Of a stretch of 64,000 bases of DNA, positions 36,104 to 46,072 are shown piece after piece. This DNA comes from Prado023 sp963736425 (GTDB lineage: Bacteria > Actinomycetota > Actinomycetes > S36-B12 > CAIYMF01), in NCBI GenBank assembly GCA_963736425.1, contig CAVTOX010000003.1, forward strand, positions 1 through 64,000, written 5' to 3'. Below the pieces are notes generated by a model. The model did no database searches. It was not told the DNA's origin and saw nothing but the letters and a program-made list of their open reading frames with translations. The first letter of the stretch is position 1. The number at the start of each line of letters is the position of its first letter. The position numbers and the translations under genes are program-made.

Positions 36104-38355
36104 TCAGTCCTCGCTGAGGCTGCGTGCGATCCTGATGTCGAGGTGGGCCGACGCCTCGCGCCCGGCACGATCGCGGACGACGACGGTGAACTCGACCGGC
36201 GCACCCCTCGCCAGTCCGGAGGCGTCGAACAGGGCGTACCGCGACGTGAACTCAGGGGGTGCGCTCCACTGAACGGGTTGCGCGTCGTCCACAGCGATCA
36301 ACTCCCGGGGCGCTGGCCCGGGACCGTCGCGATCGGCGTAGATCGAGGCAACCACCCAGTTCGGGCCGTTCACCTCCGTCTGCACCCCGATCCACCCCTC
36401 CCAGGGGTCGGGATGGACGCGCAGCCGAACCGACGGTCCGGTCGTGGCGTCGGCCATCGGACGGTCGGGACCCAGGACGAGGGCCCCCATCGCCGGCACG
36501 GTCACGGTGAGCTGCCCGTTCGAGTCGGACCGTGGCTGGGACCGCGCGAACCCCTCGGAGGCGTAGACCGTCGTGAACGTCGCCTGGGGGGTCCAGGTCC
36601 CGATCGTGACCTCGATCGGCACCTTGGCGTTGTTCAGCGCCACCACGTACTCCGTGCCGGTGTCCCGGTCGATCCGGCTGAAGGCCACGACACCTCGTGC
36701 GTCAGTCGGGCACGTCCGCTGGACCAGCGCACCGTCGGCAAGTGCTGGGTGTTCGCGACGCAGTTGCGCCAACTGGGCGAGCAATCGGTACGTGGGATGG
36801 GAGGTGTCGTACGCGTCGACATCATGACCGGCGTCGGTCCCGAGCCGGACGTTCTCGAGGTACTGCGGCGTGCGCGAGGCGAACATGTCCTGGCGGGCGA
36901 GGTTGTCCCCACTGTGGCCGGTGAAGCCCTGCTCGTCGCCGTAGTAGATGACCGGCTGGCCACGCAGCAGGAACAGGGTCTCGTAGGCGAAGTGCACGCG
37001 GTGCAGCCACGACTCCTCGTCCGGGTCACTGCCCCACAGCCGCATTGCGATCCGGCCCATGTCGTGGTTGCCGACGAACGTCGGGGACGCGTAGGCGTCG
37101 GAGTCCGCGTCCGCGCGGTCGAGGTCACGTTCGAGGACTGGGCAGAGCGAGTCCCACTCCTCGCCCGGTGGCAGGCCCTCGGCGAACTGCTCGATGCCGG
37201 ACTGCAGCGGGAAGTCCAGCAGCGCGGGCAGGCCGCTGCGCCGGGCGTAGTCCAGCGTGTCCGCGTAGTCGGCCACCACCTCGCCGAACAGGAAGAAGTC
37301 CGGCACCCCCACCTCGGCGGCTGCCTGCTGCATCGCCGGGACGAACTCCTGCCAGAACCCGAGGTCCACGTGCCGGGCCGAGTCGAGGCGGAAGCCGTCG
37401 ACACCGGTCCAGCGGATCAGGTCGGCGTAGATGTCGATCAGCCCGTCGGCGACCTCGGGCCGCTCGGTGAACAGGTCGTCCAAGCCCGGCCCAGTCACCG
37501 TACGTCCAGCTCTCGCCCTGGAACCTGCGTGTCTCCCCGGTTGTGGTACATCGTCACGTCGTTGAGCCAGGCGGGGACCTTCACCTCGCGCCTGGTCGGC
37601 GGGCACGACCGGCTGGTACGGGAAGGAGTCTGGGGCCCAGCTCGGGGAAGTCGTCGGACCCGGCCACCAGGGCATCGTCGAACGGCACCCCGTTGACGTC
37701 GGTGTACGGGTAGGTCTCCTTCGTCCGGTAGGCCGGCCAGCGCCCGGCCCCCTGCGTAGGTGATCACGTCGGCGGTGTGGTTCGCCGTCACGTCGAGGAA
37801 GACCTTCATCCCCCGCGAGTGCGCCGCCTCGACGAGGTCGACCAGGTCCTCGTTGGTCCCCAGGTGCGGATCGACGCGGGTGAAGTCGGTGACCATGTAC
37901 CCGTGGTACCCCGTGGTGAGCACCTCGTCGCCGTCCATCTGGACGGGCTTGTTCGTCAGCACCGGGAGTGAGCCAGAGGGCGGTCGTGCCCAGGCCCTGG
38001 ATGTAGTCCAGCTTCTGCCGGAGCCCGACCAGGTCACCCCCGTGGTAGAACTGCGGCTTCGTCGGGTCGAAGCCGATGCTCCAAGGGGCCCGCCCCGCCG
38101 GCGCCGGTGTCGTTGGACGGATCGCCGTTGGCGAACCTGTCGACCATCACGAAGTAGATGACATCGCGGGCCGGCGGCCCCACCCGAGTCGTCAGCGCCA
38201 GGCCCTCGTCGCCGGCGATGAGGACGCTGGACTCGGGTGACACCTGCTCGCGGATGAACCCACCCTGCCGGTACGTGACCACCACCGCCGCGGCCAGGAC
38301 CAGGACGGCCACGCACCCCCGTCTTCACCAGCGCACGCTTCCATCGGCGCCTCAC
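36104..38355 (-). pseudogene. GH13 alpha-amylase family glycoside hydrolase, membrane-anchored, eight frame breaks as written
   Basis: Joining the frames gives about 747 residues. A basic N-terminus (KRALVKTG) leads into one membrane helix (VAVLVLAAAVVVTY), then an extracellular catalytic barrel. The four GH13 blocks are all present: DVTANHT; GFRLDSARH with the nucleophile aspartate; FLFGEVV with the acid/base glutamate; FVGNHDMGR. C-terminal beta domains follow. Breaks lie near 38316, 38085, 37965, 37749, 37633, 37588, 37527 and 37482. Each is repaired by deleting one base, many in C or G runs, and the corrected length is divisible by three without stops. That pattern argues for sequence errors, though a real pseudogene cannot be excluded. 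The start GTG at 38353-38355 is tentative. Substrate is probably an alpha-glucan. Confidence 0.7.
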
Positions 38356-38416
38356 GCCTTCGAGCGTACGAGTCTGCCGGGGTGACGACAGTGCTGCACG
38401 GCCCCTGCGACTGGAT

Positions 38417-38428
38417 ATTGGATCCAAT
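38417..38428. promoter_or_regulatory. Perfect palindrome ATTGGATCCAAT, probable GntR operator
   Basis: The 12-bp palindrome is centred 43 bases before the start of the glutaryl-CoA dehydrogenase gene, in the promoter region of an operon whose third gene is a GntR regulator. Short symmetric sites of this kind are typical GntR targets. I see no second copy in the window. Confidence 0.6.
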
Positions 38429-38465
38429 CTGCTACGGTTCTCGCACCGCCGACCTGAGGTGACCG

Positions 38466-39645
38466 ATGACCACGACCCCGCCCCTGTCCCCCACCGAGCT
38501 GTACGCGATCGACACCCTGCTGAACCCCGAGCAGGTCGAGATCCGCGACACCGTGCGACGGTTCGCCGACGAGCACCTGCGCCCGCACCTGGCCGGCTGG
38601 TTCGAGGCGGGCGAGCTGCCCGTCCGCGAGCTGGCGCGCGAGCTCGGCTCCCTCGGGGTGCTGGGCATGCACCTCGAGGGGTACGGCTGCGCCGGCACCG
38701 ACGCCACCTCCTACGGCCTGGCCTGCCTCGAGCTCGAGGCCGCCGACTCGGGGATCCGCTCGCTGGTCAGCGTCCAGGGGTCGTTGGCGATGTTCGCCAT
38801 CCACGAGTACGGCTCCGAGGAGCAGCGCGCAGCAGTGGCTGCCCGGCATGGCCGCCGGCGAGCTGATCGGCTGCTTCGGCCTCACCGAGCCGGACGCCGG
38901 ATCGGACCCCGGGTCGATGCGCACCACCGCCGTCCGCGACGGCGACGACTGGGTGCTCTCCGGCACGAAGATGTGGATCACCAACGGCTCGGTCGCGGAC
39001 GTGGCCGTCGTGTGGGCGCGCGCTGAGGGCACGATCCGCGGCTTCGTCGTGCCGACCGACTCCCCCGGATTCACCGCCCGCTCGATCCCGCACAAGCTCA
39101 GCCTGCGCGCGTCGGTCACCTCGGAGCTGGTCCTCGACGGGGTGCGCCTGCCCGCCGACGCCATGCTCCCCGGCGCCCGCGGGCTGTCCGGCCCACTCGG
39201 GTGCCTGGCCGAGGCCCGGTACGGCATCGTGTTCGGCTCGATCGGCGCCGCCCGCGACTGCCTCGAGACCGCCCTGGCCTACGCCGGCACGCGCGAGCAG
39301 TTCGGCAGGCCGATCGCCGGGTTCCAGCTGACCCAGCGCAAGTTCGCCGAGATGGCAGTCGCGGTGGGCAACGGACACCTGCTCGCCCTGCACCTGGGCC
39401 GGCTCAAGGACGCAGGCGAGCTCACACCGCAGCAGGTGAGCCTCGGCAAGTTCAACAACGTGTCGGCGGCCCTGGAGGTGGCCCGCGAGGCACGCGCGAT
39501 CCTCGGGGGCAACGGGATCTCGCTGGAGTACCCGGTGATCCGGCACATGGTGAACCTCGAGAGCGTCTACACCTACGAGGGCACGCACGACATCCACACG
39601 CTGGTCATCGGCCAGGCGCTCACGGGGATCGCCGCCTACCGATGA
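38466..39645 (+). CDS. gcdH: Glutaryl-CoA dehydrogenase, interrupted by one frameshift
   Basis: Corrected length is 392 residues, normal for the family. The acyl-CoA dehydrogenase fold shows GLTEPDAGSDPGSMRT, the extended form typical of GcdH, then KMWITNGSVADVAVVWAR, and near the end TYEGTHDIHTLVIGQ with the catalytic glutamate. GcdH oxidises and decarboxylates glutaryl-CoA to crotonyl-CoA with FAD. The frame breaks near 38835: removing one base reads RAAWLPGMAAGELIGCFG. The start ATG at 38466 has GAGGTG upstream. The stop overlaps the ATG of the CoA-transferase (ATGA). The pairing with a class-III CoA-transferase points to glutarate as the pathway substrate. Confidence 0.85.
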
Positions 39646-40764
39646 GCGCCGCGCCCACGGGTCCGCTCGCCGGACTGCTCGTGGCCGACTTCAGCCGGGT
39701 GCTGGCCGGCCCCTACGCCACGATGATGCTCGGCGACCTCGGCGCCGAGGTCATCAAGGTCGAGCGGCCACCCCGGGGCGACGACACCCGGTCCTGGGGG
39801 CCGCCGCACGCCCCCGACGGGACGTCCACATACTTCCAGTCGGTGAACCGCAACAAGCGCACGGTGTGGCTGGACCTCGGTGACCCTGCCGATCGTGCCG
39901 AGGCCCTCGAGCTGGCCACCTCCGCGGACGTGCTGGTCGAGAACCTCGCACCCGGGACGATGGCGCGCTTCGGCCTGGGGTACGCGGACGTCTCGACGAC
40001 CAACCCTGGCGTCATCTACGCGTCCATCTCCGGATTCGGGGCAGGGGCGGGCGCGCAGATGCCCGGCTACGACCTGCTCGTTCAGGCCATGGGCGGGCTG
40101 ATGAGCATCACCGGCCCGACGCCCGACCAGCCCACCAAGGTCGGCGTGGCTCTCGTCGACGTGCTGACCGGGCTGCACGCCACCGTGGGGATCCTCGCAG
40201 CGCTGCACGAGCGCACCCTCAGCGGACGCGGCCAGCACGTCTCGGTGAACCTGCTGAGCTCGACGCTCTCGGCGCTGGTCAACCAGGCGCAGGCGGTCGT
40301 CGGCGCCGGTGCCGTGCCGCGCGCGATGGGCAACGCACACCCCAGCATCGCCCCCTACGAGACCCTGCCGACAGCCGACGGCGTGCTGGTCCTGGCCGTG
40401 GGGAACGACCGCCAGTTCGGGTTCCTCTGCGAGGTCCTCGGACTCGACCTGGCCAGCGATCCGGACTTCGCGACGAACCCCGCGCGGGTGGCGCACCGCG
40501 ACGTGCTCGCCGCGCACCTCAGCCGAGGCCCTGGCCACGCGCCTGACCGCCGAATGGGTTGCCGACCTGACCGCTGCCGGCGTCCCGGCAGGACCTGTGA
40601 ACGACATCCCCGCCGCCCTGGAGCTGGCATCGACGCTCGGCCTGGCCCCGGTCGCGCTGGCCGCAGGGGTCCCGACCGTGGCCAACCCGATCACCCTGTC
40701 ACGCACCCCCGTCGACTACCGCCTGGCTCCCCCGAACCCGCACCCGGGACCTGGCCGTGGCTGA
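39642..40764 (+). CDS. CaiB/BaiF class-III CoA-transferase (probable succinyl-CoA:glutarate type), one frameshift
   Basis: Corrected length is 373 residues. DFSRVLAGPYATMMLGDLGAEVIKVERP and MPGYDLLVQAMGGLMSITG, with the catalytic aspartate, define the family. The frame breaks near 40523 at AGCCGAGG; removing one C reads AAHLSEALATRLTAEWV. Immediate coupling to gcdH (ATGA overlap) and to the GntR regulator (start at 40757 inside the last codons) suggests that it activates glutarate to glutaryl-CoA using succinyl-CoA, as in SUGCT-like enzymes. Other dicarboxylates are possible. The C-terminus is short and proline-rich compared with relatives, so an additional small error near 40730 cannot be excluded. 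Confidence 0.8.
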
Positions 40765-41452
40765 CTTCCAGCGCCCGCCCACCGCCCAGGAGGCGGTGCT
40801 CGTCGAGGTGCGCGCCCGGATCCTGCGAGGGGACATCGCTCCCGGAACCCCTCTGCGACAGGAGGAGCTGGCCGATTCACTGGGCGTCAGCCGGGTCCCC
40901 GTGCGCGAGGCCCTGCGGATGCTCGAGTCCGAGGGCCACGTCACCTACATCCCGCATCGCGGCTATCGGGTGACCGAGCTCGACCTCGACGAGCTCGAGG
41001 AGATCTACCACGTGCGCGCGCTGATCGAGGATGACCTCGCTCGTCGAGCCCTCGCCCGCCGCGACGTCGACCACCTCGCCGCGGTGCGCGCCGCGCACGC
41101 GCGCCTGGCGGCAGCAGAGGGGGCGGACCCCACCGACCCGACCGCGGTGGCTGCGGCCAACCGCGCCTTCCACTGGGCGATCCTGCGCCCCACGCCCCGG
41201 GCCGAGCGGATCCTGACCACGCTGTGGGACGCCTCCGAGGTGTACCGGGCGCGCTGGTTCGCGGTCAGCGACAACGTCGCCCGCGGAGCGCATGAGCACG
41301 CGCGCGCACTGGCGGCGGTGGAGGCCGGCGACGCCGACGCACTCGTCTGCGTGCTCTCCGAGCACCGGGCGGGTGCGGTCAGCGCCCTGCGCACCCAGCT
41401 CGCCCGCGGCGCTACTGAGCCTGCCCGGAGTGCTTCCGCAGCAGTGGGGTGA
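40757..41452 (+). CDS. GntR-family regulator with FCD ligand-binding domain
   Basis: A 231-residue regulator. The N-terminal winged helix includes LRQEELADSLGVSRVPVREALRMLESEGHV and IPHRGYRVTEL. The C-terminal FCD-type helical domain holds acidic and histidine residues expected to bind a metal and a carboxylate. A GTG start at 40757 overlaps the CoA-transferase stop by eight bases. It ends inside the last 41 bases of the convergent acyl-CoA synthetase gene. It probably represses the gcdH operon through the palindrome at 38417-38428 and responds to glutarate or a CoA-ester; this is inference. Confidence 0.85.
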   Translation: MADFQRPPTAQEAVLVEVRARILRGDIAPGTPLRQEELADSLGVSRVPVREALRMLESEGHVTYIPHRGYRVTELDLDELEEIYHVRALIEDDLARRALARRDVDHLAAVRAAHARLAAAEGADPTDPTAVAAANRAFHWAILRPTPRAERILTTLWDASEVYRARWFAVSDNVARGAHEHARALAAVEAGDADALVCVLSEHRAGAVSALRTQLARGATEPARSASAAVG

Positions 41453-43304
41453 GCACCTCGAGGACACTCGCGTCCTCGATCGTCGAGGGGATCTGCTCCG
41501 GTCGTCCGTCTGCGATCCCGCGCATCGTCCGCCGCAGGATCTTGCCGGAACGAGTCTTGGGAAGCCCCGGCACGATGACGACCTCCTTGAACGCGGCCAC
41601 GGGCCCGACATGCTCCCGCACGCTGGCGACGATCTGCCGGGTGAGCTCGTCGGGGTCGATCTCGACCCCGCCCTTGAGCACCACGAACGCGCGCGGTGAC
41701 TGACCCTTCAGGTCGTCGGCGACGCCGATGACCGCACACTCGGCCACCGCCGGGTGCGCGGCGACCACAGCCTCCATCACCCCGGTGGACAGTCGATGCC
41801 CGGCGACGTTGATGACGTCGTCGGTACGCCCCAGGACATAGAGGTACCCATCGGCATCGAGGTACCCGCCATCGCCAGTCGTGTAGTAGCCGGGGAAGGC
41901 GCTCAGGTACGACGACACGTAGCGCTCGTCGTCACCCCACAGGGTCGGCAGGGTTCCCGGGGGCAGCGGCAGCCCGATGACGATGTTGCCCTCGGTTCCC
42001 GGCGCGACCTCATTGCCCTCACCATCGAGGACGCGGACGTCGTAGCCCGGGACGGCGACCGATGGCGAGCCCTCCTTCAGCGGTAGCGGCTCCAGCCCGC
42101 GTGGATTGGCAGCGATCGGCCACCCGGTCTCGGTCTGCCACCAGTTGTCGACGACCGGGACCCCAAGGACCCTGGTCGCCCAGTGATAGGTGTCGGGGTC
42201 CAGCCGCTCCCCCGCGAGGAACAGGGTCTGCAGGCTGGAGATGTCGTGGTCACCGATCAAGGCACCGTCGGGGTCCTCGCGCCGGATGGCGCGGATCGCT
42301 GTCGGCGCGGTGAACAGGGCCTTCACCTGGTGCTCGGCGATGACCCGCCAGAACGCGGCGGCGTCCGGCGTCCCGACCGGCTTCCCCTCGTACAGGACGG
42401 TGGTCGCACCCACGATCAGGGGCGCGTAGACGATGTAGGAGTGCCCGACGACCCAGCCCACGTCGGAGGCCGCCCACCAGACATCGCCGGGGCCGATGTC
42501 GAAGACGTTGGCCATCGACCACGCCAACGCCACGGCATGACCCCCGTTGTCGCGAACGATGCCCTTCGGCCGGCCGGTCGTACCGGAGGTGTAGAGGATG
42601 TAGAGCGGATCAGTCGCCGCGACGTCCGTGCAGCCCACGGGCTTGGCGCCGGCAGCCACCTGCGCCCAGTCGTGGTCGCGGGGGCCCATGTGGGCGACCA
42701 GCTGTGGTCGCTGCAGGATCACGCACGCCGTCGGCTGGTGCGTGGCCAGGGCCAGCGCCTCATCCAGGAGTGGCTTGTAGCCCACGACGCGGTGGGTCTC
42801 GATACCGCACGACGCCGACAGGATCACCTTCGGGCGGGCGTCATCGATGCGCACCGCCAGCTCATCGGCGGCGAACCCGCCGAACACCACGGAGTGCACG
42901 GCACCGAGCCGGGCGCACGCCAGCATGCCGATGACGGCCTCGGGGATCATCGGCATGGACAGCACCACCCGGTCCCCGGCAACCACGCCGAGTCCCGACA
43001 GCGCCCCGGCGAAGCGCGCGACCTCGTCGAGGAGCTCGGCGTAGGTGAAGGTGCGCTGGGTCCCAGTGACCGGGCTGACGTGGATCAGCGCGGGCTGATC
43101 GCCACGGCCGGACTCGACATGGCGGTCCAGGGCGTTGAAGCAGGTGTTCAGCCGGGCGTCGGGGTACCAGCGGTAGATCGGCGCGGCCCCGTCGTCGCGC
43201 ACGACGGTCGGCGGGGTGGTCCAGGCGATCGCCCCCGCTGCCGCACCCCAGAATGCGTCCGGGTCCGCAATGCTCTGGGCGTGGGCCTGCGCGTACGTGG
43301 CCAT
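41412..43304 (-). CDS. prpE: Propionyl-CoA (or acetyl-CoA) synthetase
   Basis: A 630-residue adenylate-forming ligase. It shows VFGGFAADELAVRIDDA, YTSGTTGRPKG (phosphate loop), WWQTETGWPI, YTTGDGGY and SGKILRR, with the acetylatable catalytic lysine near the C-terminus. SASCGIE followed by VGYKPLLDEAL is more like PrpE than AcsA, so propionate is favoured; acetate is the alternative. The ATG at 43302-43304 has AGGAGG upstream, which decides the start over an in-frame extension to 43367. Its end overlaps the convergent GntR gene by 41 bases. It could recover propionate from valine or odd-chain metabolism. Confidence 0.87.
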   Translation of the reverse strand: MATYAQAHAQSIADPDAFWGAAAGAIAWTTPPTVVRDDGAAPIYRWYPDARLNTCFNALDRHVESGRGDQPALIHVSPVTGTQRTFTYAELLDEVARFAGALSGLGVVAGDRVVLSMPMIPEAVIGMLACARLGAVHSVVFGGFAADELAVRIDDARPKVILSASCGIETHRVVGYKPLLDEALALATHQPTACVILQRPQLVAHMGPRDHDWAQVAAGAKPVGCTDVAATDPLYILYTSGTTGRPKGIVRDNGGHAVALAWSMANVFDIGPGDVWWAASDVGWVVGHSYIVYAPLIVGATTVLYEGKPVGTPDAAAFWRVIAEHQVKALFTAPTAIRAIRREDPDGALIGDHDISSLQTLFLAGERLDPDTYHWATRVLGVPVVDNWWQTETGWPIAANPRGLEPLPLKEGSPSVAVPGYDVRVLDGEGNEVAPGTEGNIVIGLPLPPGTLPTLWGDDERYVSSYLSAFPGYYTTGDGGYLDADGYLYVLGRTDDVINVAGHRLSTGVMEAVVAAHPAVAECAVIGVADDLKGQSPRAFVVLKGGVEIDPDELTRQIVASVREHVGPVAAFKEVVIVPGLPKTRSGKILRRTMRGIADGRPEQIPSTIEDASVLEVLTPLLRKHSGQAQ

Positions 43305-43444
43305 GGGAACCTCCTGGGGACGTGGGTATCGGGTCAGTCTGCCCGGTGCAGGGCCTTCATGACGCATCGATCAGCGACGACGCGAGCCGAACGTCGACCA
43401 ATGGCCATCAGCCGGGCCAGCCCCCGGAATCTGGCGGACGTCGC

Positions 43445-44581
43445 TCAGTCGCGGACGGTCGCAGCCAGCTGGCCGCAGGCCCCGTCGATCTCGCTGCCGC
43501 GGGTGTCGCGGATGGTCGTCGGGACCCCGCGCGCCTCCAATGCTGCGACGAACGCACGCTCGACCGCAGGATCCGAGGCCGTCCACTTCGAGCCGGGCGT
43601 CGGGTTCAGCGGGATCGGGTTGACGTGCACCCAGCCCCGGCCCCGGGCGTTGAGCAGCTTGCCGAGCAGGTCGGCGCGCCAGGCCTGGTCGTTGATGTCG
43701 CGGATCAGCGCGTACTCGATGGACGCCCGCCGGCCGGTGGCCTGGGTGTACTCGAACGCCGCGTCGATCGCCTCAGCGACCTTCCACTTCGTGTTGACCG
43801 GCACCAGGGTGTCGCGCAACTCGTCGTCCGGGGCGTGCAGGCTCAGCGCCAGGGTCACGGGCAACCCCTCGCCGGCCAGCTTGCGCATCGCCGGGACGAG
43901 GCCCACCGTCGAGACGGTGATCCCGCGGGCGCTCATCCCCAGCCCATCGGGAGCCGGGGTGATCATCCGGCGCACCGCTGCGACGACGACGTTGTAGTTT
44001 GCCAGCGGCTCCCCCATGCCCATGAAGACCACATTGGACACCCGACCGGTCCCGCCGGCCACCTCCCCGCGCGACAGCGCCCGCGAACCGGCGAGCACCT
44101 GCTCGACGACCTCGGCGGTCGACATGTTGCGGGTCAGCCCAGCCTGCCCGGTGGCGCAGAACGGGCAGTTCATCCCGCACCCGGCCTGCGACGAGACACA
44201 CACCGTGACGCGCTCCCGGCTGTTGCGGGTCGCCGGGTAGCGCATCAGGACCGACTCCACCATGGCTCCGTCGTGCAGCCGCCACACGGACTTCACCGTC
44301 AGTCCGCCGTCGCAGGTGATGTCGCGCACGTTGGTCAGCAACGGCGGGCAGAGGCTGCGGGCCAGCGGCTCACGCAGTGCCGCAGGGATGTCGGTCCACT
44401 GCGCGGGGTCGTCCACGAGTCGGGCGAACCAGTGGTTGCTGACCTGGTCGGCGCGGAACCTCGGCAGCCCTGCGGCGACGACCACCTCACGGCGCTCGGC
44501 CAGTGTCATGTCCGACAGGTGCTGCGGGGGCTTGCCGCGTCGGGGCGCCTCGAGGACCAACAAGCCAGGGGGCTGACTCAC
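43445..44581 (-). CDS. rlmN: 23S rRNA (adenine-2503-C2) methyltransferase RlmN
   Basis: A 378-residue radical-SAM enzyme that methylates A2503 of 23S rRNA and A37 of some tRNAs. The [4Fe-4S] cluster motif is GCGMNCPFCATG, followed by VVFMGMGEPLANY and the SLHAPDDELR region. A conserved cysteine near the C-terminus (DGACGQ) completes the active site. It starts with GTG one base after the cdsA stop. Position downstream of frr-cdsA is standard for actinobacteria. Confidence 0.94.
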   Translation of the reverse strand: MSQPPGLLVLEAPRRGKPPQHLSDMTLAERREVVVAAGLPRFRADQVSNHWFARLVDDPAQWTDIPAALREPLARSLCPPLLTNVRDITCDGGLTVKSVWRLHDGAMVESVLMRYPATRNSRERVTVCVSSQAGCGMNCPFCATGQAGLTRNMSTAEVVEQVLAGSRALSRGEVAGGTGRVSNVVFMGMGEPLANYNVVVAAVRRMITPAPDGLGMSARGITVSTVGLVPAMRKLAGEGLPVTLALSLHAPDDELRDTLVPVNTKWKVAEAIDAAFEYTQATGRRASIEYALIRDINDQAWRADLLGKLLNARGRGWVHVNPIPLNPTPGSKWTASDPAVERAFVAALEARGVPTTIRDTRGSEIDGACGQLAATVRD

Positions 44582-44582
44582 G

Positions 44583-45446
44583 TCAGCTGACCCCGCCGAG
44601 GAAGATCGCGAACAGCGTGTAGGCCACGACGGTGTTGGGGATCAGGCTGTCGAGGCGATCCATCAGCCCACCGTGCCCGGGGAGCAGGTTGGACATGTCC
44701 TTGATGCCCAGGTCGCGCTTCATCGCCGACTCGATGAAGTCGCCGAGCGTCGCGGTGACCGTCATGATCGCGCCGACGATCGCCCCTTTCCACCAGTCGG
44801 AATCGAGCAGCATCGCGAACATCACCGAGCCCAGGATGACCTGCAGGGTGACCGATCCGGCGAAGCCCTCCCATGACTTCTTCGGGCTGATCCCGGGGGC
44901 CATGGGGTGCTTGCCGAAGAGCACTCCGGAGGCATACCCACCGATGTCGCTGCCGATGGACAGGGCGATGAAGGTGAGCACCCGGTCGGCGCCGTCGGGT
45001 GACGCGGCGATGAGGGCCGCGAACCCCCCCATCAGGGGTGCGTAGGCCAGCACGAAACCGCTGGCGGTCGAGTCCCGAACGAAGTCATCGACGCCGTGGC
45101 GGAACAGTCGCCATACGACGGTGAACAGGAACAGCAGCCCGTAGGCCATGAGCACCTGCGCGGAGCCGGCGAAGTAGCCCAGGACCGGGAGGATGACGGC
45201 TGCGGCGAGCAGCGGGGTCTTGGTGAGCTGGATCCCCTTGGACCGCACGGCCGAGGCCAGCTCGTCGGTCCCGATCACGATGGCCGCAACGATCACACCC
45301 ACGAACAACCAGAGATGCCAGTACAGCGAGAGCATCGCGATCCCGACCATGATCACGCCCACGGCGATCGCCGCCGGCAGGTTGCGCCCGGCGCGTGACT
45401 TCTTGGGTTCCTCCGTCGACTCTGGCGCGCCCGTCGATCCGCTCAT
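44583..45446 (-). CDS. cdsA: Phosphatidate cytidylyltransferase
   Basis: A 287-residue inner-membrane enzyme making CDP-diacylglycerol from phosphatidate and CTP. About eight membrane helices are predicted after a 25-residue basic tail. The signature occupies the C-terminal third: SDIGGYASGVLFGKHPM, then ISPKKSWEGFAGS, and GHGGLMDRLDS with the metal-binding aspartates. It lies 12 bases after frr on the same strand. Confidence 0.93.
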   Translation of the reverse strand: MSGSTGAPESTEEPKKSRAGRNLPAAIAVGVIMVGIAMLSLYWHLWLFVGVIVAAIVIGTDELASAVRSKGIQLTKTPLLAAAVILPVLGYFAGSAQVLMAYGLLFLFTVVWRLFRHGVDDFVRDSTASGFVLAYAPLMGGFAALIAASPDGADRVLTFIALSIGSDIGGYASGVLFGKHPMAPGISPKKSWEGFAGSVTLQVILGSVMFAMLLDSDWWKGAIVGAIMTVTATLGDFIESAMKRDLGIKDMSNLLPGHGGLMDRLDSLIPNTVVAYTLFAIFLGGVS

Positions 45447-45458
45447 CCGCGCACCCTC

Positions 45459-46016
45459 TCAGATCTCGAGCAGTTCGGCTTCTTTGTGCTTGAGCAGGTC
45501 CTCGACCAAGGAGATGTGCTTGGCGGTGAGGTCCTCCAGCGACTTCTCCGCGCGACGGACGTCGTCCTCACCGGCGTCGCCATCCTTGATCATCTTCTCC
45601 AGGTGGTCCTTCGTGTGCCGCCGGATGTTGCGGATCGAGACTCGCGAATCCTCAGCCTTGTGACGCGCAAGCTTGATGTACTCCTTGCGCCGCTCCTCGG
45701 TGAGGATGGGAAGCACGACGCGGATCACGTTGCCGTCATCGACCGGGTTCACGCCCAGGTCGGAGTCGCGGATGGCCCGCTCGATGTTCTGCATCGAGCT
45801 CTTGTCGAACGGCGAGATGACAATCATCCGGGCCTCAGGGGTCTGGAACGAGGCCAGCTGCTGGATGGGCGTCGGGGCGCCGTAGTAGTCGACCAGGACC
45901 TTGCTGAACATCTGGGGAGTCGCCCGACCCGTGCGGATGGTGGCGAAGTCCTCCTTGGCCACGGCAACGGCCTTGTCCATCTTCTCCTCGGCCTCGAACA
46001 GCTCCTCGTCGATCAT
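45459..46016 (-). CDS. frr: Ribosome recycling factor
   Basis: A 185-residue protein, the usual length, that splits post-termination ribosomes with EF-G. RTGRATPQMFSKVLVDYYGAPTPI and RAIRDSDLGVNPVDDGNVIRVVLP are family signatures. The ATG at 46014-46016 is preceded by AGGAGA. It follows pyrH by 56 bases. Confidence 0.96.
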   Translation of the reverse strand: MIDEELFEAEEKMDKAVAVAKEDFATIRTGRATPQMFSKVLVDYYGAPTPIQQLASFQTPEARMIVISPFDKSSMQNIERAIRDSDLGVNPVDDGNVIRVVLPILTEERRKEYIKLARHKAEDSRVSIRNIRRHTKDHLEKMIKDGDAGEDDVRRAEKSLEDLTAKHISLVEDLLKHKEAELLEI

Positions 46017-46072
46017 CGAGTCTCCTTGTGGTGGTGCGCGTCAATGGTGTGCGGGGCCGGTCGGTGTGCCGG

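Noticed and set aside
7049..40764. Programmed +1 frameshifting as a shared mechanism for the broken genes
   Set aside because: The break sites share no slippery codon or stop signal and occur in unrelated genes, up to eight times in one gene. A sequence-error explanation is simpler.
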